64,000 bases of DNA, taken from contig BGKB01000036.1 in NCBI GenBank assembly GCA_003116975.1, positions 372,001 through 436,000 of the forward strand, written 5' to 3'. Under the pieces are notes generated by a model. That model saw only the letters and a list, made by a program, of their open reading frames with translations, did not search any database and was not told where the DNA came from. A program made the translations under genes and the position numbers. Positions 1 through 8,392 of this stretch are shown piece by piece (within the stretch, counting starts at the first letter, position 1; each line of letters starts with the position of its first letter). The stretch comes from Aurantiochytrium sp. KH105 (lineage: Eukaryota > Sar > Bigyra > Thraustochytrida > Thraustochytriidae).

Positions 1-687
1 CTCGCGGACAAGATCAAGTCCTTTGCACTCGAAGCGTTCTCCTTGTCAAGCGGCGGACCGCTCGCCTGGCTCGGAAGCGAAATTGGGGACACCACTGCCG
101 AATTTGTTGCGATGGGGGCCGAAGCTTTGCTGATTGTCATCAAAGACAACGGGAGCATTGTCGTTCCTGCAGGAAAACTCACAGGTGGAACTGCAACGTT
201 CAAACATTGGTCCAGAGTCTGCAAGACGTGTTGGAAAGGAGTCTTCAATTGCGATAAGTGCGGGTCGTACAAAGTGTATGGCCTTGACACAATTCAGCCC
301 TACCTGTGCTTCAATTACAAGGCAGCAAGAACGATTCGCTTAAAAGACACCAACAACAAGGTGAGATGTTTGGACGCGTCCATTAAGACCAACAACGTAT
401 ATCTCCAGACTTGCCATGGTCGAGCGAATCAGAGGTGGTACCTCCAGGATGGCAAGATCAAGTCGGTCTATAACAGGAAGGCCTGCCTGAAATGGCGCAT
501 CATTGGAGGAGATGCCTTCCTGGGAAGCTGTAACGGCATCATTTCAAATGACGAATGGACCTTCACCGCAAATCGTATCAAAACCAATACGTTTTCAACC
601 AGGTGCCTTTACATGGACCCTAGTGACGACAATAATGCTCGTGTCGGTACATGCGGGAACTCACTTTCTACTTTTTACTGGAAATGA
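1..687 (+). CDS. Ricin B-type beta-trefoil lectin-domain protein, 5' partial
   Basis: The frame is open from the first base of the window, so the start codon lies upstream; the stop is TGA at 685-687. The visible 228 codons begin with a stretch I do not recognise, then a Cys-rich segment (about residues 70-105, with CKTCWKG and CDKCGSY), then a C-terminal beta-trefoil-like region. That region shows ricin-B features: VRCLDASIKTNNVYLQTC, the QxW-like motif NQRWYL and a second copy ending NDEWTF, closing with FYWK. Such domains bind galactose-type glycans and usually sit at the end of secreted or surface proteins. I see no toxin or glycosidase domain in the visible part. The ligand and cellular location cannot be told without the missing N-terminus. 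The lectin assignment is from motif spacing alone. Confidence 0.7.
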   Translation, partial: LADKIKSFALEAFSLSSGGPLAWLGSEIGDTTAEFVAMGAEALLIVIKDNGSIVVPAGKLTGGTATFKHWSRVCKTCWKGVFNCDKCGSYKVYGLDTIQPYLCFNYKAARTIRLKDTNNKVRCLDASIKTNNVYLQTCHGRANQRWYLQDGKIKSVYNRKACLKWRIIGGDAFLGSCNGIISNDEWTFTANRIKTNTFSTRCLYMDPSDDNNARVGTCGNSLSTFYWK

Positions 688-1020
688 GACTAGTATCCAC
701 CACAGACAGCACTTGCACGACATTTCTCGCTCGGTGGATGGCGTTTTCATGTATCGAAAAATAAATAAACTGAACGGAATACTGTTGCAGATCATCTCAG
801 CGAAGAGGAGATCATGCATGCATGACGGTGCACGTACTATCCACGTATCCGACCTTGACAGTTATCGGGAACTCGCTTTGGTTTTGTTGCGAACGATACG
901 CTGGTCTTTCCCAGGCCTGAACACGCGTGCATATGTATACTTCACTCGAGAAAACATAGCCTATTGCAGGCGCGATGAATGCCGAAGACTTGTAGCAGGA
1001 GGAGGCGACTCGCCGCCGAG
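688..1020. other. Intergenic region, no gene seen
   Basis: This holds the presumed 3' UTR of the lectin gene, with an AATAAATAAA-like stretch near 760-770 that could serve for polyadenylation, and the upstream region of the next genes. No feature is recognised. Confidence 0.5.
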
Positions 1021-1239
1021 ATGCAGAGTGCCGCTACGGCTCATGACGCGGCTGGCATCTTTGGCGATGACAAGGGCGCGAGGGATGACGATGACAATGA
1101 TGGCGTGGCCATCATGCTCCTCACGACGTGCGAAGAGCTCGCGGACGTCAAGCTCAATGAGATATGGTTCGCCTACAAACACATCAACGCCGGGTCCGTG
1201 CGCGAGAACCCGGAGTTCGTCACCATTATGAAACTGTAG
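1021..1239 (+). CDS. Small hypothetical protein, or first exon of the downstream channel gene
   Basis: This short frame opens at ATG 1021 (an earlier in-frame ATG is at 979) and ends at TAG 1237-1239, one base before the ATG of the next frame. Residues include an acidic run (DDDDND) and then a well-mixed stretch, IMLLTTCEELADVKLNEIWF, that reads like real protein. Two readings are possible. It may be an independent small protein of about 72 residues, or it may be the first exon of the channel gene, spliced past the apparent stop; GTAGTA at 1236-1241 could be a donor. I do not recognise a family. Confidence 0.35.
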   Translation: MQSAATAHDAAGIFGDDKGARDDDDNDGVAIMLLTTCEELADVKLNEIWFAYKHINAGSVRENPEFVTIMKL

Positions 1240-1240
1240 T

Positions 1241-3256
1241 ATGCCACGGGGTACGCTCGATCATTTCATTTCGTCGTTCGACTTCAAGTTCGAGCTGTGC
1301 CATGCCAGGCGGCGTATAGACAAAACGATGATTGCGCAGGGAACCGCGCCGAGCGCGCGTACCCGGTTGGCTGACGGGCGAGCTGGCGCGACATCTGAAA
1401 GACAGACGCTAGCGCGCGATGAGGCGAGCCAACGTGAGCATCGGAGCCGACGTCGACGTCGCCGGCGCTACTCGAGCGCAACGGGCCCGCTCAGGGCGGG
1501 GCCTGGAGATCTGCTCGAGGAGATTGAGATAAGTCCTTGGGAGCGGTGGGCCCGCTACGGGGTGTGGCCGACGCGCATGCTCGTCCACGGATTCTGTATC
1601 GCTTCGCTGATGTGCTATGTACTCTGGATCGAGGCCGGCATTCTGCGCAATTCGGTGAGCTACGAGCGCAATGCATACAACCTGCTCTTTCGAGGTGCTC
1701 TTCAGCACGATGAATTCTCGCGGCATGGCGGCTTTGGGCTGGACGCCGAGGATTTTCACGCAAACGACTTTGTACTATTCAATACAAGCCAGACACACAA
1801 GCAGATTGCGCGCGTCGTACGGAACTACTTTCGTCTTGAGGTCAACTCGGTGGATTATATTATGGTTGCAGGCTCTCCCGCAAGTCCTGCGCTACCCTTT
1901 CCGCGCCTGCTCTTCATGCTTCGCAATGGCACTAAGATTGCGCACAATGTCCATAACTCGCGCGATCTTGGACCGCTTAGCAAAGCACAGTCCCGAGAAG
2001 AAATTTCAGTATTTCTGCACGCCCTCGAGGCCGTGCATCTCGACATGTGGCTCGAGTCGGTCAATCCGGATCCAGGGATCCTCTTGAGCGAGCCGTGCGT
2101 GCGCTGGCTGTTTGTTGCGCGCTTTCGCCGAGAGAGGGGCGCAGGGCCATTTTTTGGTCATCTTTCCTCCGAAGGTGGGCACACGTGTTTCGCCAGTGAT
2201 TTTGCTGACCATACAGCTGCGCGAACCTCGCTTGCCTGGCTTCACGCCTGGCTTTGTGTGGCCACGCTCGCGCACTTGCTGACAGGCATTGCGCGAGTCG
2301 CACGTGGAGTCATGGTGCTGCAAAGGCTCAAGGATGCGCTGACGGGGAATGCGCGCGGCACTTCTTGTTCCGCCGGCGGCCCGTGCTGGCAGGACGTCAA
2401 CTTTCGTGACAAGCTGACCATTCTCAATTTCTGGAACCTGCTTGCCATCGTTGCTGATCTTGCGTGCCTTGTGTATGCCCTTATTCAAATGGTGGACGCG
2501 GGGCAGCAGCAGCCGGGCCAACGCGACCTTGTGGACCAGCTTGGTCTTGGCATCGGATCGGACGCAAATAAAGTCCTACTTGGCTTGAGCTGCGCGCTTC
2601 ATCTTATTTCTTTGCTCGAGTATGCCGAATACGGACTCGTTAATTACCTTTTCTTGCAGGTCAATCGAATGGCTCGTGTCGAGGCGCTCAAGACTCTGTT
2701 GGGGGTCTTGCCAATCACGATTGCTTACATGCTTTTCGGGGTTGCGCTCTACGGGGACAGTGTCTCGCGCTTTGGCAGCGCGCGCAACACGGCAATTACG
2801 CTCTTTTCACTTTGCCTCGGTGACGAGATTTGGCCTACATTTCGTGATCTCGAAGCCGTCACTGACGTCCCTCAGTTCGTCTCGGTCGTTTACGTGCTTT
2901 CCTTTGTTGTGCTGCACTTCAACGTTGTGGGTATGTGCATGCTCGCGGTGGTGGAACACGCTTTCATTGAGCACGGACTTTGGCTTCTGGACGAGCCTCC
3001 TGGGCCGAGCTGCCGCAGCGCAGAGGATCACCTTGCCTCGTCTTCGACTCCGTTCTCGCGCCCTCCTTCTTCCTTGTCCATGGCCGGAAGTACGGCGGCT
3101 GCGGAGGCGGCTCCGGGGGCGGCGGCGACGTCAAGGGAGCTTTTGCGGCGCAGTTCTGGTGTCTCTTTGTACATGTCATCGAATACGGCGGGGGCCATGC
3201 AGCGAACGAGGACGAGAACGAGAGCGCGAGCAAACACATTATCCGAGCAAACTTAA
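1241..3256 (+). CDS. Mucolipin-like (TRPML/polycystin superfamily) cation channel
   Basis: The 671-residue protein has a basic, disordered N-terminus followed by a channel-like membrane layout. The first helix is near residues 108-130 (VLWIEAG), followed by a long extracytosolic loop of about 200 residues, then helices near 325-350, 385-405 and 435-460, and a pore region. The pore segment LFSLCLGDEIWPTF (about 521-534) matches the mucolipin pattern of LFSL followed by a G-D selectivity region and F. The preceding LPITIAYMLFGVALYGDSVS matches the S5 helix, and a last hydrophobic helix follows. Family knowledge: TRPML channels release Ca2+ and Fe2+ from acidic endolysosomes under PI(3,5)P2 control. 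The tail (about 600-671) is Ser/Ala/Arg-rich. The true start is uncertain: ATG 1241 is first, ATG 1330 or splicing from the upstream frame are alternatives. Confidence 0.8.
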   Translation: MPRGTLDHFISSFDFKFELCHARRRIDKTMIAQGTAPSARTRLADGRAGATSERQTLARDEASQREHRSRRRRRRRYSSATGPLRAGPGDLLEEIEISPWERWARYGVWPTRMLVHGFCIASLMCYVLWIEAGILRNSVSYERNAYNLLFRGALQHDEFSRHGGFGLDAEDFHANDFVLFNTSQTHKQIARVVRNYFRLEVNSVDYIMVAGSPASPALPFPRLLFMLRNGTKIAHNVHNSRDLGPLSKAQSREEISVFLHALEAVHLDMWLESVNPDPGILLSEPCVRWLFVARFRRERGAGPFFGHLSSEGGHTCFASDFADHTAARTSLAWLHAWLCVATLAHLLTGIARVARGVMVLQRLKDALTGNARGTSCSAGGPCWQDVNFRDKLTILNFWNLLAIVADLACLVYALIQMVDAGQQQPGQRDLVDQLGLGIGSDANKVLLGLSCALHLISLLEYAEYGLVNYLFLQVNRMARVEALKTLLGVLPITIAYMLFGVALYGDSVSRFGSARNTAITLFSLCLGDEIWPTFRDLEAVTDVPQFVSVVYVLSFVVLHFNVVGMCMLAVVEHAFIEHGLWLLDEPPGPSCRSAEDHLASSSTPFSRPPSSLSMAGSTAAAEAAPGAAATSRELLRRSSGVSLYMSSNTAGAMQRTRTRTRARANTLSEQT

Positions 3257-3588
3257 GCATCTTGGCAGGTTTTTTTGATCGCTTTGGCAGAGTACGAATT
3301 GCTTTGTCACCTGGTTTTCTTTTTCTTGGATGGTGGCGAGAGCGGAATTGAAGAGGGATGTGAAAACAAGATTGGAGACAAGAAAGAAAAGGAGGGACAT
3401 CAAATAACGCATGAAGTGACAAAATGGCCCAAGTTTTTGCGTCGGAACGACATTGCGGCAACTCGCTCCCAACAAACGAAATGGGAAAGAGAGAGAGAGC
3501 GGAATTGTCATCGCCATCGTCGCAAGCATGAAAGTGTTCGCCCTCTTCGACTTTACTTTCTCGCTCAATTTGTCTAATTTGGATTAAC
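3257..3588. other. Convergent 3' intergenic region
   Basis: These 332 bases separate two genes that converge tail to tail. They are A/G-rich, with a GAGAGAGAG run near 3487-3500. They probably hold both 3' UTRs. No gene is seen. Confidence 0.5.
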
Positions 3589-4281
3589 CTATAACGAGCC
3601 GCAGTCAGAGATGACGATGGGAGACGTCGGCCGGCCCTTGACAATAAGATCGCCAGCAAGGTCCTCGAGAACATCCATGCCGCTCGTGACCCGACCAAAG
3701 GGGACGTGCCGGCCATCGAGGTGCAGGCAGGGTTTGAGTGTGATGAAGAAGCAGCTCGCGTTCATGTGCGCGCCAGCGTTGGCCATGCTGAGGATGCCCG
3801 GCTTGGCGTGTCTGAAAAAGTAGCCCTCATCGTCGAAATATTTGGAGTCAAAGGCAGAATGGCCTCCACGGCCGTCTTTGTGGCCGACGTCGCCCATGAG
3901 CAGCCAGGAATCGCGCATGATCTGGTGCAGCTCCGTGCCCTTGTACGTGAACTTCTCGTCGGCCAGCGCGGTGTCCCCGTCGCAGAGGCGCAAAAAGTTC
4001 TCGGCCGTCACAGGCACGATGTCGTCCGCGAGCTCGACCTCCACACGGCCGGCCTTCTCGGACTGCCTGGAGAACTCCAGGAACGCGCGCGCGCGCACGT
4101 GGCCCTCCTTCGCGACCGGCGGCAGCGCGTCCTGCTTCGCGAGCGCGGCCGCGAGCGCCTCGGCGGCCGCCCTGTCCTCGTAGTGCTGCTGCAGCCACTT
4201 GTACCCCTTCGCGCCGCGCCGCTCCGCCGCGCACCGCACCGCGCGCGCCACGGCGCCGCCGCGCACTCCCGCCGCCGCCAT
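3589..4281 (-). CDS. Cyclophilin-type peptidyl-prolyl cis-trans isomerase, probably organellar
   Basis: The 230-residue protein has an Ala/Arg-rich N-terminus (about 1-45) with few acidic residues, which fits a mitochondrial transit peptide, then a complete cyclophilin domain (about 65-230). Visible family signatures are VPVTAENFLRLCDGD, YKGTELHQIMRDSWLLMGD (position of the catalytic Arg in the family's F-H-R-I motif), GILSMANAGAHMNASCFFIT and LDGRHVPFGRVTSGMDVLE. These line up with the active-site Arg, Gln/Met and Phe positions, although the usual G-F-MIQGGD motif reads as SWLLMGD here. Cyclophilins catalyse proline isomerisation during protein folding. The ATG at 4281 is followed directly by GCG codons in a good context. 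The sense strand carries a CAAT/CAAC repeat about 160-260 bases upstream. Confidence 0.93.
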   Translation of the reverse strand: MAAAGVRGGAVARAVRCAAERRGAKGYKWLQQHYEDRAAAEALAAALAKQDALPPVAKEGHVRARAFLEFSRQSEKAGRVEVELADDIVPVTAENFLRLCDGDTALADEKFTYKGTELHQIMRDSWLLMGDVGHKDGRGGHSAFDSKYFDDEGYFFRHAKPGILSMANAGAHMNASCFFITLKPCLHLDGRHVPFGRVTSGMDVLEDLAGDLIVKGRPTSPIVISDCGSL

Positions 4282-4910
4282 CCTCGCCGCCCGCGCCTCG
4301 CCGCCCGCGCCTCGCCGCCCGCGCCTCGCCGCGCCCGCTCGCGCCAGGGCTCTGCCGCGCCGCCACCCAGCGCGCCGCAGCGCCCTTCCGCGCCGAGGTC
4401 GCGCCGCTGCTGCTCAGCGTCTCTGTTAGGCAGGAGCTTGGGCTGATTGGTTGGTTGGTTGATTGATTGAACTGGTGATTGATTGGTTGGTTGGTTGATT
4501 GACAATGGTGATTGATTGACCACAGTGAGTGATTGATTGCCATGGCCATGGTGGATGGTTTGCCAGGCCGATTGCCACGGACCGATTGACTTGGATTGGA
4601 GGTGCGCAACGCAAAAAGGAAGACGGGTACAAGAAGAGAGATGGGAGGGCGCCTCCGCGGCGAGGGAGGGCGGCCAAACGGGAAGAGAAAGACTCGACAG
4701 GGAGCAGGCCTGCGAGATCGGTGAGTCGGTGAATAAGCGAAGGAAAGAATGAAAGAAAAAATGGTTACGAATGAGGGAGTGAGTGCGTGCGTGAAGGAAG
4801 GAATGAGGATTGGATCAAGAAAGGATCTCGAGAATGTGAGAAAAGGGGTATGTATGGTATGCACCAATAATTTTGCGACAAAGGGTTGTGCGAAGCCAAC
4901 GAGCTTCACT
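4282..4910. other. Intergenic region: 5' side of the cyclophilin gene, 3' side of the 7TM-RGS gene
   Basis: Very GC-rich sequence from 4282 to about 4435 gives way to the tetranucleotide repeat at 4444-4540 and then to A/G-rich DNA. No gene is supported. Long open frames across it in other phases are side effects of the GC bias. Confidence 0.5.
4444..4540 (-). repeat. CAAT/CAAC tetranucleotide repeat upstream of the cyclophilin gene
   Basis: The plus strand reads GATTGGTTGGTTGGTTGATT repeatedly, with small interruptions. Read in the sense direction of the cyclophilin gene it is CAATCAACCAAC, ending about 160 bases before the ATG at 4281. It belongs to the CAAN leader repeats seen at other genes in this window. 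Confidence 0.85.
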
Positions 4911-6542
4911 TCAGCTCGCCTCCAGGACGTGGGAAGGAGTGCTGGAATCCTGAAAGGAGCCGCTGACAGAAGAAGAGCGACGCTGGAAGCCGGAGAGCGA
5001 GCGAACGTGAGCCATCTCGCGCTGGAATTTGTCCCAGAGCGCAAGCTGTGCCGGACTCTGCAGATAGCGCTGAAATGAGTCGTAGAACAGCATGTTGAGC
5101 ACCTCGCGGACGCTCTCATCGAAAATGGTAGGCGTGACGATAAAGTCGTCTGGCATCGGCGCTGGCGCTGGCGCGACGGCAGAAGGCCCCGCAATAATCG
5201 CGAAATGACGCGTGCTCTTGTTGAGGCCGCCATTTATCCGCTTGGCCTCCAAGGGCGCGAATTTTCGCATGTACATATCGGGGAGATTGATTTGATTCTC
5301 TGCTTTGGACCAGATGTACTTGCGAAAGATTTGCATACACTCGCTGCGCATCAGCTCATTCTTATCGCCAACACTCCTCGTCGATTTTGCGTTCGTCTGT
5401 TTTGCCTTTGCGGCAGGAGACTTGTTGGAACCGGACTTGGATTTACCGAAACGCCGCTTAAATCGAACAGCGGCAATGATGAATTCGAGGGTCTCCAGAC
5501 CAAGTTCCTTTCGTAAATGGCCGGCCACCGAAGCATATCCGTCTTTACTGTGCAGGAAGGCCTTGAGCAAAGACACGCTCCGATCGAGCCCAAGTTCGTC
5601 CCCGCTTTCCATTGCAGCTTCGAGCATTCGCTGTTCGCGCATATCCTTTACAGCCTGAATACAGGGCACAATGATCACGTCCACAAAGATGGAAAACAAT
5701 GCAAGAGCCAGCACCCCGACGGGAAAGCGCACATGCAGGCCAAAGAACATGGCAAAGCCAGTAATGAAGAGCAAAATGATGCTCACAAGACTCTTGATGC
5801 AAATGCGCAAAAGGGCGCGCCGCAAGCCCAGGGAATCCGCCGCCGAGCGCGCATGCATTGAAATTTCCCGAAAAATAGGCAGCATTAAGTACACCATGAC
5901 GAGTCCATTCATGCCAAAGGAGGCGAGCACGATGTGCAAGTAGTAAGAACTACCAAGACATTTGTCCAGATCCCCTGGAATCTTCTGCAATGACGAGTCC
6001 TCAGAGAGCCTATTGACGTCCGAAACAACGTAGAGGGCGGACGCACTCACCATACAGAGAGCAAAGAACATGTTCACGGCCCAGAGCGCCCGGAGTTCCT
6101 GACGATGATTTCGTCGCGTGCGAAATCTAAACGAGGTGTTCGGCTCGGAGGATTGCGAGGTGACGACAGAAGTGTGCGCATTGAAGCGGTACAGCCGATG
6201 GAACCGAAGAAGGAAAATCTCAAACTTGTGGCACAGCGGCACGAGTGGCGCCACCATGAGCACCACAGAAATCGAACACGATGCAAAGAGATCGTTCACG
6301 AACAAAGCGGAGGACATTGCGCAAGCGCAGCACAAGAGTGATCCAATTCCCAAAGAGTTCCACGACCCGCGTATGCGGATCATCCGGTTGTTGGAGGATG
6401 CGTGAAAGACCGCGAGCCATGCGAGCATGAATAACCAGATGATGATGCCAGCGATCAGAGACAGCGACACATACACCTGGCCGTTCAGTCCAGCATTGGC
6501 GTCATCCTCGCCCTGGCCCTCGAGGGAGAGTACGCCGCTCAT
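4911..6542 (-). CDS. Seven-transmembrane-like protein with C-terminal RGS domain
   Basis: From the first ATG (6542) the protein is 543 residues. The N-terminal half (about 15-330) is strongly hydrophobic with about seven helices, among them YVSLSLIAGIIIWLFMLAWL, a cluster near 55-110 and a pair near 260-310. The C-terminal half (about 350-520) looks like a regulator-of-G-protein-signalling box: LLKAFLHSKDGYASVAGHL near the start, ECMQIFRKYI in the middle, and FDESVREVLNMLFYDSFQRY near the end, the classical alpha7-alpha8 motif. Arg/Lys-rich linkers with a SKSGSNK stretch lie between. Family knowledge: 7TM-RGS proteins such as plant RGS1 couple ligand or sugar sensing at the plasma membrane to GTP hydrolysis by G-alpha. 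The in-frame codons upstream of 6542 lack an ATG. The ligand is unknown. Confidence 0.8.
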   Translation of the reverse strand: MSGVLSLEGQGEDDANAGLNGQVYVSLSLIAGIIIWLFMLAWLAVFHASSNNRMIRIRGSWNSLGIGSLLCCACAMSSALFVNDLFASCSISVVLMVAPLVPLCHKFEIFLLRFHRLYRFNAHTSVVTSQSSEPNTSFRFRTRRNHRQELRALWAVNMFFALCMVSASALYVVSDVNRLSEDSSLQKIPGDLDKCLGSSYYLHIVLASFGMNGLVMVYLMLPIFREISMHARSAADSLGLRRALLRICIKSLVSIILLFITGFAMFFGLHVRFPVGVLALALFSIFVDVIIVPCIQAVKDMREQRMLEAAMESGDELGLDRSVSLLKAFLHSKDGYASVAGHLRKELGLETLEFIIAAVRFKRRFGKSKSGSNKSPAAKAKQTNAKSTRSVGDKNELMRSECMQIFRKYIWSKAENQINLPDMYMRKFAPLEAKRINGGLNKSTRHFAIIAGPSAVAPAPAPMPDDFIVTPTIFDESVREVLNMLFYDSFQRYLQSPAQLALWDKFQREMAHVRSLSGFQRRSSSVSGSFQDSSTPSHVLEAS

Positions 6543-7200
6543 GCTCCCCCGCTCTCGCCACGTGCAGAGCGGTGGTGACGCACCGAGTGCGCGACGTCTG
6601 CCAAGGTTTTTGCTGCCGTTCTGAGCATCATGCTGCGCTGCGTCGCTCGCATTCGTGCGCGCAGCACGCAATTGCAGAAACGTGCCCTTGTCTGCCCTTT
6701 CATACTACCAACTTGGCCTCATTGTATCGTTGGCAGCCCCGCCGCTGAGGATAAAACGGCCCGCACATGCAATCTCGTACGCTGCTGTCCCGCTTACAGA
6801 CGGAGGCGGTCTCACCACAGATTCCGAGCGCGGCTTCAAGTTCTTTCTTCCGGCCGCAAACGGCCTCTCATAGGTGTAGACTTCTCATCTTTTGTTGGGT
6901 GGGCGCTCGCTCTGCCCCAGAACTCTCCGGCCTCAACGAGGCGCGTTGGTCCTTCTTTCGCTGCTCGAAGTTCCTGCTGACTTCTTTGCTACGCAACACC
7001 GTCCGCAGGTGAATGAGAGACTGACTGCCCGCCGCGGCAGGGCTTGGGGGCCGCTTCAAATCTCAACGGCTAGTAAAAAAACAACAACTAAAAAATACAA
7101 ATAGGCCTAGGCCTGGTTGCGTGGGTCAGGTCGAGCTGGGGTCGACGCAGTGTTTGGGTGGGACTCACTCAGCATGATCTTAGCCTTGCGGTCTTCACCA

Positions 7201-7263
7201 TAATAATATCATCATCACCATCATCATCACCATCATCATCATCATCATCATCGTCGTCGTCGT
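7201..7263 (+). repeat. ATC/CGT trinucleotide microsatellite
   Basis: About twenty ATC/ACC units run from 7201 and end in four CGT units. It is non-coding as far as can be seen. Confidence 0.9.
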
Positions 7264-7876
7264 TGCTTGGCAAGACTGTCAACGCATTGCGCGAAATTTG
7301 GTTCTTTTTTTTCCCTTCAAACTGTGCATTCCTTGTTCAAGCCCAAGCCCAAGGTCTGCTATGATTTGCGTCATTAGAGACTCAATCTTTGGCTCCTTGC
7401 GCTCGAAGAAGGGAAGGGAAGGAAGTCTAGCTCTTGCTTTCGTCCAAGCCTAAACTCGAAGCAATTTGCCCGACTTTGATGGGCTTGTCTGTCTTTCTGT
7501 CTGCCTGGCTGGCTGGCCCTCGTCGCTCCCTTCATCCTGATGATCACGCCATCGCCTGCATCGGTTGTCTATTGCTTCGAAGGTCCCCCTTCCTCCTCGA
7601 AAGCCACGCCACGTCCCGCCACCATCGCTGGCCTTGCACAACAGCCTGCCATCGGCTGTCGGGCGCCAGCCGCAGCCATCTTCACATCATCCGATCTCGA
7701 TCATCCTTTTGCGGCTCCGACGCTCACCGCGGCCGTGACGAATGGGTGCATGGTTGTATGGAAAACGAAAGAGATCTCCAACGCTGCATCTTCGTGACGC
7801 TCTGCAGCTTGTTGGCCCCGCCGTCGCCCCTCCTCTCCAGTCCTGCATCCCGATCCACCTCGCGCCGAGCCCAGCG

Positions 7877-8000
7877 TCATCATCACCAGCATTATCATCA
7901 TCATCATCACGACCAGCGCCAGCACCAGCACCTGCAGCGTTATAGGTATCGTCATCATCACCAGCAGCAGCACCAGCAGCAGCACCAGCACCAGCTGCAG
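7877..8000 (+). repeat. Imperfect ATC and CAG/CAC trinucleotide repeats
   Basis: Clusters of ATC (7877-7908 and again near 7950-7960) alternate with CAGCAC units (7911-7935 and 7960-7997). The region is 400-500 bases upstream of the Sec14 gene start. Confidence 0.8.
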
Positions 8001-8096
8001 CTCCGTGTCGGCGTCCGTGCGTCAGCGTGCGTCACTGTATGTATCCAGCGCGCGTTCGCGCTTCGGGCTCGGCCCTCCGGCGCGCACTTGCGCTGC

Positions 8097-8138
8097 GCCG
8101 CGCAAGTGCGTTATCGGCCCATCGCGCACTTGCGCGGC
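8097..8138. promoter_or_regulatory. Perfect 14-bp inverted repeat containing the GCAAGTGCG motif
   Basis: GCCGCGCAAGTGCG (8097-8110) is the exact reverse complement of CGCACTTGCGCGGC (8125-8138), with a 14-base spacer. A further CGCGCACTTGCG lies at 8081-8092. The element is about 260-300 bases upstream of ATG 8393. It could be a binding site for a dimeric factor or a hairpin. The same core recurs upstream of other genes in the window. Confidence 0.6.
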
Positions 8139-8392
8139 GCGTTTGCGGCCCTTGCCGAGGCCGGCGGAGGGAGGGAGGAGGGGGAGGGAGGAACGAGGGA
8201 AGGGAGCCCGGGCTGATTTGAATCCAAGCCGAGCCCGCGCAGATCCCGAAGGGCGCGCGGCTTGCGGGCGGCGGGCTTGGCGCGGGCTTGGCGCGGGCTC
8301 GGCGCGGGGCGGCAGCGCGCGGGAGGCGGCGAGGCGCGCGTCTTGCGGGCGGGCCGCAGCGGGGGGCCGCGGGGCCGCGGCGGGCGGCAGCC

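Larger units (their letters stand above)
6543..8392. other. Long divergent promoter region with microsatellites
   Basis: This 1.85-kb stretch lies between two divergently transcribed genes (the 7TM-RGS gene to the left, the Sec14 gene to the right). It holds an ATC microsatellite (7201-7263), a mixed ATC/CAG stretch (7877-8000), a perfect inverted repeat (8097-8138) and extremely GC-rich DNA from about 8230 to the start codon. I see no gene in it. Confidence 0.55.

Noticed and set aside
1-687. Calling the lectin gene a ricin-type toxin
   Set aside because: Only the carbohydrate-binding beta-trefoil is present in the visible part; there is no N-glycosidase domain.
3848-5233. Long minus-strand frame overlapping the cyclophilin gene
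   Set aside because: It is a shadow of the cyclophilin in another phase plus repeat-rich leader; composition is low complexity and no domain is seen.
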